This document shows, one piece after another, positions 1-5,759 of a stretch of DNA of 11,512 nt. The position numbers and the translations under genes are program-made. Below the pieces are notes generated by a model. It was not told the DNA's origin and made no database searches. It was given only the letters and a program-made list of their open reading frames with translations. Source of the stretch: an uncultured Chloroflexota bacterium (GTDB lineage: Bacteria; Chloroflexota; Dehalococcoidia; SM23-28-2; RBG-16-64-32); NCBI GenBank assembly GCA_913056415.1, contig CAJXNA010000039.1:1-11512 (forward strand), in the 5' to 3' direction. Positions within the stretch are counted from its first letter, which is position 1; every line of letters starts with the position of its first letter.

Positions 1-5
1 CACCT

Positions 6-614
6 ATGTCACAAAGACTTGTTCTCTTCATTGATGCTCAGAATATGTATAAGGGAGCGCGGGAGACTTTCTTTGGCAACACTGGCTTCCATACTCGCGG
101 CCAATTCTACCCCTCGAAGCTTGGTGAGTTGATCGCAAAAAAGGTACCCATTGGTCATGAAGGCGAAGCCAGGACTTTGACCGAAGTGCGAGTGTACTCA
201 GGACGCGCCGACTCGTCTAGGGACTCCAAGACTTATGGTGCCAATCGGAGACAGTTTGCCGCTTGGGAAAAGCAAGGTGTTATCGTAAAAGCACGCACGC
301 TGAAATATCGCTACGATTGGCCGAATTCAGAGCCGCAGGAAAAGGGTGTTGATGTTGCGCTTGCTGTTGATTTCGTAGTGATGGCGGTTGAGGGACGGTA
401 CGACATTGGAGTCATTGCCTCGACTGATACCGACCTTCTCGCAGCTATCGAATATGTGGTCACCAAACCCGATATCAGGGTAGAAGTTGCAGCTTGGCAC
501 AACGGCGCGAATAAGGAACTAGCTTTGCCTAACGTTCATTTGTGGTGCCATCGAATGCTGAAAGTAGACTACGACTTCGTAGCCGATTATCGAGACTATA
601 ACATCGCCACCTGA
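6..614 (+). CDS. NYN domain protein (PIN-like putative ribonuclease, LabA/DUF88 type)
   Basis: The 202-residue protein opens with a hydrophobic strand ending in FIDAQN (Asp10, Asn13), the usual start of NYN domains. Further acidic positions follow: Asp116 and Asp122 in GVDVALAVD, and Asp141/Asp143 in ASTDTDL. This is the acidic constellation that binds a metal in NYN/PIN-fold RNases. In the family these proteins cleave RNA or take part in RNA turnover or defence; the substrate here is unknown. The ATG at position 6 fits the family N-terminus, but the upstream region lies outside the window, so ribosome site and operon context cannot be judged. The gene converges on groEL. Base composition is clearly lower in GC than in its neighbours (about 42% in bases 1-60 and 52% in 241-300), which suggests recent acquisition. 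The family call is confident; the precise role is open. Confidence 0.85.
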   Translation: MSQRLVLFIDAQNMYKGARETFFGNTGFHTRGQFYPSKLGELIAKKVPIGHEGEARTLTEVRVYSGRADSSRDSKTYGANRRQFAAWEKQGVIVKARTLKYRYDWPNSEPQEKGVDVALAVDFVVMAVEGRYDIGVIASTDTDLLAAIEYVVTKPDIRVEVAAWHNGANKELALPNVHLWCHRMLKVDYDFVADYRDYNIAT

Positions 615-634
615 CTTTATAGCACAGTTATGAA

Positions 635-651
635 CAGGGCTATTGAGCCTG
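635..651. terminator. Weak stem-loop between convergent NYN and groEL genes
   Basis: CAGGGCT and AGCCTG can pair around an ATTG loop with one bulged G. It sits in the short gap between the two converging genes, so it could act as a bidirectional terminator. There is no clear T-run on either side, so the call is weak. Confidence 0.25.
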
Positions 652-685
652 ACCCGCCAAACGTGTTTCCTGTTTCGTGTCTCGG

Positions 686-2314
686 CTAGTAGTCCATGGG
701 CGGCGGTCCCTCGGACGCCCCGGCCGAGGGCGGCTCCGGGATCTCGGCAACCAGCGTCTCCGTGGTCAGCACCAGGCTGGCGATGGAGGCGGCGTTCTCC
801 AGCGCGGTACGGGTGACCTTGGCCGGGTCTATGATCCCGTGCTTGAACAGGTCGCAGTACTCGTCGGTGTCGGCGTCGTAGCCGTAGCCGCCGTTCTTGT
901 TCCGGCGCACCTGGTCCACCACCACCATCCCCTCCTGGCCGGCGTTCTCGGCGATCATTCGCAGCGGCTCCTCCAGCGCCTTCCGGAGTATGGCGACGCC
1001 GGTCCGCTCGTCGGCGGAGAGGGACTTCTCCAGCTTGTCCAGGGAAACAGCGGCGCGCAGGAGGGCGACGCCGCCGCCGGGCACGATCCCCTCCTCCACG
1101 GCGGCGCGAGTGGCTGACAGGGCATCCTCCACACGCAGCTTCTTCTCCTTCAGCTCCACCTCCGTGGGTGCGCCCACCTTGATCACGGCCACGCCGCCGG
1201 CCAGCTTAGCCAGCCTCTCCTGGAGCTTCTCGCGGTCGAACTCTGAGGAGGCGTCGTCCACCTGGGCCTTGATCATCTTAATGCGGGACTGGATCGCCTC
1301 ATCGGTGCCGCGACCCTCGATGATCACCGTGTCGTCCTTGGTGCAGACCACGCGGCGGGCGCGGCCCAGGTCGGCCACCTCCGTGCTCTCCAGCTTGCGC
1401 CCCATCTCCTCCGTGACGTAGGTGCCACCGGTGAGGATGGCGATGTCCTCCAGGACAGCCTTGCGGCGGTCGCCGAAGGACGGCGCCTTGATGGCGATGG
1501 CGTTGATGGTGCCGCGTAGCTTGTTCACTACCAGGGTGGCCAGCGCCTCGCCGTCAACGTCGTCGCAGATCAGTACCAGGTTCTTGGTCACCTGGAGGAC
1601 GCGCTCCAGGACGGGCAGGAAGTCGTTCACGGCGGACAGCTTCTTGTCCGTGATCAGGATGTAGGGGTCGTCCAGGGCCGCCTCCATCCGTTCCGGGTTG
1701 GTGACGAAGTAGGGGGAGATGTAGCCGCGGTCTATCTGCATCCCCTCCACAAACTCGGTCTCCAGACGGATCCCCTTCCCCTCCTCGACGGTGATGACGC
1801 CGTCCTTGCCCACCTTCTCCATAACGTCGGCGATGATGTCACCGATCTCCTGGTCGTGGCCGGAGATGGTGGCGACCTGAGTGATCTGCTCCTTGCCGGC
1901 TACCGGCTGAGCCATATCCCGCAGCGACTCTACCACCGCTTCCACGCCGGCCTCGATACCGCGCTTCAGGTTCATCGGGTTGGCGCCGGCGGCTACGTTG
2001 CGCATCCCTTCGCGGACGATCGCTTGCGCGAGGACGGTGGCGGTAGTCGTTCCGTCACCGGCGACGTCGTTGGTCTTGGTGGCGACCTCGCGGGCGAGCT
2101 GCGCGCCCATATTCTCGAACGGATCCTTGAGATCGATCTCCTTGGCCACGCTCACGCCGTCGTCCACCACGGACGGGGGGCCGAACTTCTTCTCCAGCAC
2201 CACGTTGCGGCCGCGCGGGCCCAGAGTGACACGCACCGCGTCGGCCAGGGCGTCGACGCCATCCTTCAGGCGGCGACGGGCCTCCTCATCGAACAGCAGC
2301 TGCTTGGCCGGCAT
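686..2314 (-). CDS. groL: Chaperonin GroEL (Hsp60)
   Basis: This 542-residue protein is a complete group I chaperonin, the 60 kDa subunit of the double-ring ATP-driven folding machine that works with GroES in the cytoplasm. Visible hallmarks are the ATP-binding GDGTTT at residues 86-91 (Asp87), the EDALSATRAAVEEG stretch with the hydrolysis Asp, and the PGGGVALL nucleotide loop just after it. Length matches the family (about 540-550). The ATG start has a strong Shine-Dalgarno sequence five bases upstream and lies 92 bp after groES, so it is cotranscribed with that gene. The C-terminus is atypical: instead of the common Gly-Gly-Met repeats it ends in a Pro/Ala/Gly-rich tail finishing PPPMDY. 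Annotation is secure. Confidence 0.98.
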   Translation of the reverse strand: MPAKQLLFDEEARRRLKDGVDALADAVRVTLGPRGRNVVLEKKFGPPSVVDDGVSVAKEIDLKDPFENMGAQLAREVATKTNDVAGDGTTTATVLAQAIVREGMRNVAAGANPMNLKRGIEAGVEAVVESLRDMAQPVAGKEQITQVATISGHDQEIGDIIADVMEKVGKDGVITVEEGKGIRLETEFVEGMQIDRGYISPYFVTNPERMEAALDDPYILITDKKLSAVNDFLPVLERVLQVTKNLVLICDDVDGEALATLVVNKLRGTINAIAIKAPSFGDRRKAVLEDIAILTGGTYVTEEMGRKLESTEVADLGRARRVVCTKDDTVIIEGRGTDEAIQSRIKMIKAQVDDASSEFDREKLQERLAKLAGGVAVIKVGAPTEVELKEKKLRVEDALSATRAAVEEGIVPGGGVALLRAAVSLDKLEKSLSADERTGVAILRKALEEPLRMIAENAGQEGMVVVDQVRRNKNGGYGYDADTDEYCDLFKHGIIDPAKVTRTALENAASIASLVLTTETLVAEIPEPPSAGASEGPPPMDY

Positions 2315-2319
2315 TAGCT

Positions 2320-2326
2320 CCTCCTT
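2320..2326 (-). promoter_or_regulatory. Shine-Dalgarno site of groEL
   Basis: Read on the minus strand this is AAGGAGG, five bases before the groEL ATG. It fixes the start codon. Confidence 0.85.
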
Positions 2327-2339
2327 AGCTTCAGTTGGT

Positions 2340-2366
2340 CACAGATTCGCACAGACGGATCACAGA
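2340..2366. repeat. Three CACAGA hexamers at 10-11 bp spacing in the groES-groEL gap
   Basis: CACAGA begins at 2340, 2350 and 2361 (TCTGTG on the coding strand of the operon). The spacing is close to one helical turn, as expected if repeated half-sites were bound on one DNA face. It could equally be chance or an RNA element; no known regulator is recognised. Confidence 0.4.
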
Positions 2367-2406
2367 ACCTGCTGCCCTTTATCCGTGTCCCTCTGGCTAG
2401 ATTCGG

Positions 2407-2853
2407 CTATCCCAGCCGGGCCAGGATATCGGACTCTTTGAGGACGAGGAACTCCTCATCCTCGGCGCCCAGGACGCCGCGAGGCACCTCCTGGCCGGTG
2501 TACTTGGCGTAGAGGACCCGGTCGCCCGCCTTAACGTCTATCGGCATCCGCTTGCCGTTGTCGTCCAGGCGGCCGGGGCCGACGGCCAGCACCTCGCCCA
2601 TCTGCGGCTTCTCGCGGGCGGTATCGGGGATGACCAGACCGCTGGCCCGGACCTCATCCTGTCTCACCTGCTTGACCAGTATACGGTCGCCCAGGGGAAC
2701 CAGCTTGGCCGTCTTGGCCGTCTTGGCCGTCTTAGCCTTCTTGGTCGTCTTGACCAGCTTGGCTATCTTAGCCGTCTTAGCCTTCTTAGTCGTCTTGACC
2801 AGCTTGGCCGTCCTGGCCTTCTTGGCGGGCGCCTTAGCAGTCTTGGCGGGCAC
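2407..2853 (-). CDS. groS: Co-chaperonin GroES with a lysine-rich N-terminal extension
   Basis: Residues 51-148 form a normal GroES/Cpn10: the LVPLGDRILVK start, SGLVIPDTA before the mobile loop, and VPRGVLGAEDEEFLVLKESDILA at the end. It caps the GroEL ring and closes the folding chamber. The first 50 residues are extra. They consist almost only of Lys, Ala and Thr with a few Leu-Val pairs, and include a 15-residue unit (residues 16-30 and 31-45) repeated nearly exactly. The start is GTG with an ideal AAGGAGGT seven bases upstream, and no ATG, GTG or TTG occurs later in the tail, so the extension is very likely translated. Usual family length is about 95-100 residues against 148 here. The tail resembles histone H1-like basic tails and may bind nucleic acid or polyphosphate, but that is inference. 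groEL follows 92 bp downstream. Confidence 0.96.
   Translation of the reverse strand: MPAKTAKAPAKKARTAKLVKTTKKAKTAKIAKLVKTTKKAKTAKTAKTAKLVPLGDRILVKQVRQDEVRASGLVIPDTAREKPQMGEVLAVGPGRLDDNGKRMPIDVKAGDRVLYAKYTGQEVPRGVLGAEDEEFLVLKESDILARLG
2719..2808 (-). repeat. 45-bp tandem duplication inside groES
   Basis: Two adjacent 45-bp copies encode AKLVKTTKKAKTAK followed by Ile in the first copy and Thr in the second. They differ at a few silent or near-silent sites. Shorter 9-bp units encoding AKT continue downstream to about 2704, so this segment appears to have grown by slippage or unequal crossing-over. Confidence 0.85.
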
Positions 2854-2860
2854 GGGCGGT

Positions 2861-2868
2861 ACCTCCTT
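2861..2868 (-). promoter_or_regulatory. Shine-Dalgarno site of groES
   Basis: AAGGAGGT on the minus strand, seven bases before the GTG at 2853. It decides the start and thereby places the basic tail inside the protein. Confidence 0.9.
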
Positions 2869-2891
2869 GTGATACGAATTCAGAGACGAGG

Positions 2892-2918
2892 TTAGCAGTC
2901 TAAAAGGCTGAGTGCTAA
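2892..2918 (-). promoter_or_regulatory. CIRCE operator (HrcA binding site)
   Basis: TTAGCAGTC-N9-GAGTGCTAA matches the CIRCE consensus TTAGCACTC-N9-GAGTGCTAA with one mismatch in one arm. It lies directly after the predicted transcription start of groES-groEL and before the groES ribosome site, the usual position. HrcA repression of the operon, relieved by heat stress, is the expected regulation. No hrcA gene is in the window. Confidence 0.93.
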
Positions 2919-2927
2919 CTCAAGGGC

Positions 2928-2956
2928 ATAATAGTGGTTCTGACCGTCAGGCGCAA
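2928..2956 (-). promoter_or_regulatory. Promoter of groES-groEL
   Basis: On the minus strand TTGCGC (2951-2956), a 17-base spacer and TATTAT (2928-2933) form a sigma-70-like promoter. The -10 has one mismatch to consensus and the -35 is weaker. Expected transcription start is near 2921, just before the CIRCE element. Confidence 0.75.
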
Positions 2957-3030
2957 GAGGGGCTTCGTCCCTTTTCTTTTCGCTACTTGCGGCCCCAGGG
3001 GCGGGAGGGCGAGCCGAACAAACCACATTC

Positions 3031-3059
3031 TTGCCTTGCTACACGGAACCGTGTAGAAT
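3031..3059 (+). promoter_or_regulatory. Promoter of the HTH gene with an operator palindrome in its spacer
   Basis: TTGCCT (3031-3036), a 17-base spacer and TAGAAT (3054-3059) resemble a sigma-70 promoter. A perfect inverted repeat, CTACACGG-AA-CCGTGTAG (3039-3056), fills the spacer and touches the -10. A protein bound there would block RNA polymerase; the adjacent HTH protein is the obvious candidate, making autorepression likely. The expected transcription start falls at about 3066, the A of the ATG, so the message would be leaderless. No Shine-Dalgarno is visible. Confidence 0.7.
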
Positions 3060-3065
3060 GATGAC

Positions 3066-3356
3066 ATGGATACGGAGGGCGGGCCCGGGAGAGAACCCCG
3101 GCGCGGCAGCGGCCCCGGCTGGGAAGCGACCAGCATTCGGGCGCTGCGCCGCCACCTCCGCTTGAGCCAGGTGGGGATGGCGGCGGAGCTGGGCACCCGC
3201 CAGCAGACGGTGAGCGAATGGGAGACCAGCCTCTACCGGCCGCGCGGCGCCTCCGTCCGTCTCCTCACCATCATCGCCGAGCGGGCCGGGTTCGAGTACG
3301 AAGCCAGAGGCAGCAGCTCCAAGAAGCGGGGAGATGAGGATGCCGGCGCTCCTTGA
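3066..3356 (+). CDS. XRE-family helix-turn-helix transcriptional regulator
   Basis: The 96-residue protein has a Gly/Arg/Pro-rich leader (residues 1-20) and then a Cro/C1-type HTH: IRALRRHLRLSQ, MAAELGTRQQTVSEWE (about residues 39-54) and a following helix PRGASVRLLTIIAERAGF. The TVSEWE recognition helix and the spacing are typical of XRE repressors. It should bind DNA as a dimer, and the perfect palindrome in its own promoter is a natural target. Its 3' end overlaps the downstream DUF2851 gene, so both are probably one transcript with coupled translation. The charged tail after residue 80 (RGSSSKKRGDEDAGAP) looks disordered. Family call is firm; targets beyond its own promoter are unknown. 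Confidence 0.9.
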   Translation: MDTEGGPGREPRRGSGPGWEATSIRALRRHLRLSQVGMAAELGTRQQTVSEWETSLYRPRGASVRLLTIIAERAGFEYEARGSSSKKRGDEDAGAP

Positions 3357-4662
3357 GAGGCAGGCCCCATACGTAACACGCAGCCGGCGACCCGCCAGCC
3401 GGGTGGCGGAGGTGAGGTCGCGGCCCAGGGGGTGCGCAGGACCGCTGCTCGGCGAGCAGCCACCACCATACGTCGCTCCCCCTTCCGCCTCCTTACCCGA
3501 CGCCCTAACCGAGCGCGATCTCGCTCACCTCTGGGAGGGCCAGCGTTTTCCGCCCCAGGCTCTGACCATAGTTGGCGGCCAGCCCCTGCAAGTGGTCTAC
3601 CGCGGCCTGCGCGGGCGCGGCCCCGGACCGGACTTCCGCGATGCCGTCATCATCGCCCCCTGGGGTACCCTCAAGGGCGACGTAGAGCTGCACGTGCGGA
3701 CCAGCGACTTCCACCGCCACGGCCATCACCGCGACCACGCCTACGACCGCCTCGCCCTCCATCTGGTCTACTGGCCGGACGAGCGCCAGGACACCACCCT
3801 GGCCAGCGGCCGCCGCGTGCCGGTGGCGGCCCTGGCTCCCTGGCTGGAGAGGCGCAGCGAGGAGCTCCGCGGCTGGCTGGAGCGGCCCGCCCTGTGGAGC
3901 GAGCCCTGCCGCAGCGCCAACGACCGGATGGGCAGCGAAGTGGTAGGAAGCGTCCTCGACCGGTTGGGCGAGATTCGCTTCAGACGCAGGTCAGCCGAAC
4001 TCCGCCGCGCCCTCAACCGCCAGGACGACCCCGACGAGGTTCTGTACCAAGCGTTGCTGGAAGCGATGGGTTACGGGGGCAACCGTGAACCGTTCCGTCT
4101 GCTGGCCCTGCGGCTGCCCTGGCTTCAGCTTCGGCGGACGCTACTGGCGCTGCCGCCGGAGCGGCGCCCAAACGCCACACTCGAGATGATGACGGAGGCA
4201 AGCGGGCGGCCGCCTGCCCTCCCCTGGCGGCTGGCCGGGCTGCGGCCGGGAAACCACCCCGCCCGGCGTCTGGAAGCCGCGGCCCACCTGGCGGCCCGCT
4301 ACGCTGATACTGGGCTGGTTCGGGGGTTGGGCGCCTGTCTGGGCGGGGACGTGTCCCAGGCGATCTCCTCCCTCACCCTCAAGGAGGGCGGGCGCACGCT
4401 CATCGGAGCGGCGCGAGCCGTGGAGATACTGACCAACGCCCTCTTGCCGCTCCTGGCCGCCGCCGCTATGGAGCCCCGGCCGGGCCGGGCGCTGGACCTT
4501 TACCGGGCGCTACCGCGCCCGGCGCGGTACGGCTCCATCCACCATCTGGACAATGCCGTCGCGCCAGCCGTTAGGGTGAACGCCCGCCGCCAGCAAGGTA
4601 TGCTGTTCCTCCTGCGCAACTACTGCTCGCAGGGGCGCTGCGGGAGCTGTCCCCTATCCTAA
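3340..4662 (+). CDS. DUF2851 family protein
   Basis: This protein of 440 residues has the recognisable DUF2851 core: LTERDLAHLWEGQRF, GPGPDFRDA (about residues 94-102), GDVELHVRTSDFHRHGHH (from about 113) followed by RDHAY, then ALHLVYW. It ends in a Cys cluster, YCSQGRCGSCPLS (Cys429, Cys434, Cys437), also typical of the family. The function is not established. The order PDF...DVELH loosely recalls the PD-(D/E)XK nuclease core with His in place of Lys; this is my inference and needs a fold search. I prefer the ATG at 3340 because GGGGAG lies six bases upstream; ATG at 3334 is the alternative. The gene overlaps the HTH gene by 17 bases. The first 50 residues are low-complexity. A stem-loop covers the stop codon. 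Confidence 0.88.
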   Translation: MPALLERQAPYVTRSRRPASRVAEVRSRPRGCAGPLLGEQPPPYVAPPSASLPDALTERDLAHLWEGQRFPPQALTIVGGQPLQVVYRGLRGRGPGPDFRDAVIIAPWGTLKGDVELHVRTSDFHRHGHHRDHAYDRLALHLVYWPDERQDTTLASGRRVPVAALAPWLERRSEELRGWLERPALWSEPCRSANDRMGSEVVGSVLDRLGEIRFRRRSAELRRALNRQDDPDEVLYQALLEAMGYGGNREPFRLLALRLPWLQLRRTLLALPPERRPNATLEMMTEASGRPPALPWRLAGLRPGNHPARRLEAAAHLAARYADTGLVRGLGACLGGDVSQAISSLTLKEGGRTLIGAARAVEILTNALLPLLAAAAMEPRPGRALDLYRALPRPARYGSIHHLDNAVAPAVRVNARRQQGMLFLLRNYCSQGRCGSCPLS

Positions 4663-4670
4663 GATAGGGG
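4651..4670. terminator. Perfect stem-loop with the DUF2851 stop codon in its loop
   Basis: CCCCTATC-CTAA-GATAGGGG forms an 8-bp perfect stem with a 4-base loop; the TAA (4660-4662) ends the DUF2851 frame within the loop. It sits between this gene and the converging small gene at 4720-4929, so it may protect or end transcripts from both sides. There is no following T-run, so a standard intrinsic terminator is not shown. Confidence 0.55.
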
Positions 4671-4719
4671 ATGCGAGACGAGAAACGGCGGCCCAACCGG
4701 TCACAAGATGGACGCGCTA

Positions 4720-4929
4720 CTAGAACTTGCCCGGCTGAGAGCCGAAGCCGTTGAAGGGTTCCTCCCGCTGCGCGTTCCAGCGTCTGAACCGCAGTACCCT
4801 CGTCACTTCCTCAACGGCCGCCCCCAGCACTTCGTCGCCGGGCTTGGCGCCCTCCGACACTACCGGACCGGTGAATCCCCTATCGGGCCACTCTCTCCGT
4901 TCGCGGAGGCCGATTCCGAACCACTTCAT
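4720..4929 (-). CDS. Small hypothetical protein (69 aa)
   Basis: I do not recognise this protein. It is supported by a good Shine-Dalgarno-like AAGGGGAG (4936-4943) six bases before the ATG, and by codons ending mostly in G or C like the neighbouring genes. The product is soluble and charged: an MKWFGIGLRERREW start, then GDEVLGAAVEEVTRVLRFRRW, which could form an amphipathic helix, and a short polar end. There are no cysteines, membrane segments or known motifs. It converges on the DUF2851 gene and is divergent from the FKBP gene. An overlapping plus-strand frame (4708-4989) is less convincing. It could also be a remnant of a longer gene. Confidence 0.5.
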   Translation of the reverse strand: MKWFGIGLRERREWPDRGFTGPVVSEGAKPGDEVLGAAVEEVTRVLRFRRWNAQREEPFNGFGSQPGKF

Positions 4930-5131
4930 GAAGCGCTCCCCTTTCCATCAACTGCCTGCCCCATATTCTGGCAGATGCGGGTGAACTGAACGGTTAACGA
5001 AACGTAGCCGAAAGGAAAGAAACGGTAAAGATCGGGCGGGCACGGCAGGCCGATTGACAACGGCACGACGAAGCCCAAAGCTATGTAGTAACGGTCAGCT
5101 ACATGGAGACAAGCGGAGGCGAGCCCAAGGA
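4930..5131. other. Divergent intergenic region upstream of the FKBP gene
   Basis: About 200 bases lie between the small minus-strand gene and the FKBP start. A consensus -35-like TTGACA sits at 5054-5059, but no good -10 is found at 16-18 bases from it, so no promoter is firmly called. The region also holds the leader stem-loop described separately. The minus-strand side shows only the ribosome site of the small gene. Confidence 0.4.
5081..5106 (+). promoter_or_regulatory. Stem-loop in the presumed FKBP leader
   Basis: CTATGTAG and CTACATGG pair over eight bases (one G-T pair) around a 10-base loop. It lies 25 bases before the FKBP ATG and just upstream of GGAGG (5115-5119). It could affect leader folding or translation; no known riboswitch is recognised. 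Confidence 0.35.
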
Positions 5132-5734
5132 ATGAGCAAACGCAGACGAATGAGCGGGCGGGAGCGACGGGAGCAGCGGCGCCGAGCGCGCCAGGGGTTA
5201 GCGTCGATGGGCCCGCGCGTCGCGCTGGTCGCGGCGGCAGTGGCGACACCGATCATAATCGCCCTGGTGCTGATACTGTTCGTGATCGACGGCGACGATG
5301 ACGGCGTAGCGCCACCGATCGTTTCGGCCAGCCCTACTCCGGCGAGCGTAGACACCGGGCCACCGCCGGTGACCGACGAGCCGACCTTCAGCGAGACCGG
5401 CCTCGGTATCATCGATATCGAGACCGGCACGGGCGAGACGCCCGAAACAGGGAAGCTGGTGGCCGTGCATTACACCGGCTGGCTGAGCGACGGCACGAAG
5501 TTCGATAGCTCGCTGGACAGGGGAACGCCGTTCGAGTTCCCGCTGGGCCTCGGACAGGTGATACCCGGCTGGGACGAGGGGCTGGCGACGATGAAGGTTG
5601 GCGGCATACGGCGGCTGATCATACCGCCGGAGCTCGCCTACGGCGAAGCGGGGCGTCCGGGCATACCGCCGAACGCGGAGCTAACGTTCGATATAGAGCT
5701 GCTGGAGATCAAGGAGGCCCCCGAGAGCCCTTGA
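5132..5734 (+). CDS. Membrane-anchored FKBP-type peptidyl-prolyl cis-trans isomerase
   Basis: The 200-residue protein has an Arg-rich cytoplasmic start, one hydrophobic segment (about residues 29-52, VALVAAAVATPIIIALVLIL), an acidic then Pro/Thr/Ser-rich linker, and a complete FKBP domain (about 91-194). FKBP pocket residues are present: Tyr114 in HYTGW, Phe124/Asp125 in KFDSS, Phe136, Val143/Ile144, Trp147 in PGW, Tyr170 in AYGE and Phe186 in LTFDIELL. It should therefore be an active prolyl isomerase assisting folding outside the membrane, anchored N-in/C-out. The ATG at 5132 is chosen because GGAGG lies 12 bases upstream and the product starts just before the basic segment; an ATG at 5150 is possible. 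A far upstream TTG at 5054 is unlikely. The gene converges on tsaD with a 25-base gap. Confidence 0.93.
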   Translation: MSKRRRMSGRERREQRRRARQGLASMGPRVALVAAAVATPIIIALVLILFVIDGDDDGVAPPIVSASPTPASVDTGPPPVTDEPTFSETGLGIIDIETGTGETPETGKLVAVHYTGWLSDGTKFDSSLDRGTPFEFPLGLGQVIPGWDEGLATMKVGGIRRLIIPPELAYGEAGRPGIPPNAELTFDIELLEIKEAPESP

Positions 5735-5759
5735 CACACTCGCCTGCGTCCCGGCGAAC

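Noticed and set aside
677..2441. Several plus-strand open frames opposite groEL
   Set aside because: They are antisense shadows of a complete, well-conserved groEL in GC-rich DNA, with no ribosome sites or recognisable domains.
2958..2980. Terminator-like hairpin AGGGG-CTTCG-TCCCT with a T-rich run on the plus strand
   Set aside because: No plus-strand gene ends upstream of it and the stem is short; it may be chance next to the groES promoter, or insulate the HTH gene from antisense transcription, but this cannot be supported.
3432..4088. 218-residue Arg/Pro-rich open frame inside the DUF2851 gene
   Set aside because: Composition is typical of an out-of-frame reading of GC-rich coding DNA; the DUF2851 frame carries the family motifs.
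4708..4989. Plus-strand 93-residue frame over the small minus-strand gene
   Set aside because: No ribosome site and less natural codon use than the minus-strand frame at 4720-4929; kept only as an alternative.
5054..5131. TTG start adding 26 residues to the FKBP protein
   Set aside because: The TTG is part of a TTGACA promoter-like box, has no ribosome site, and the added residues do not look like a membrane protein start.
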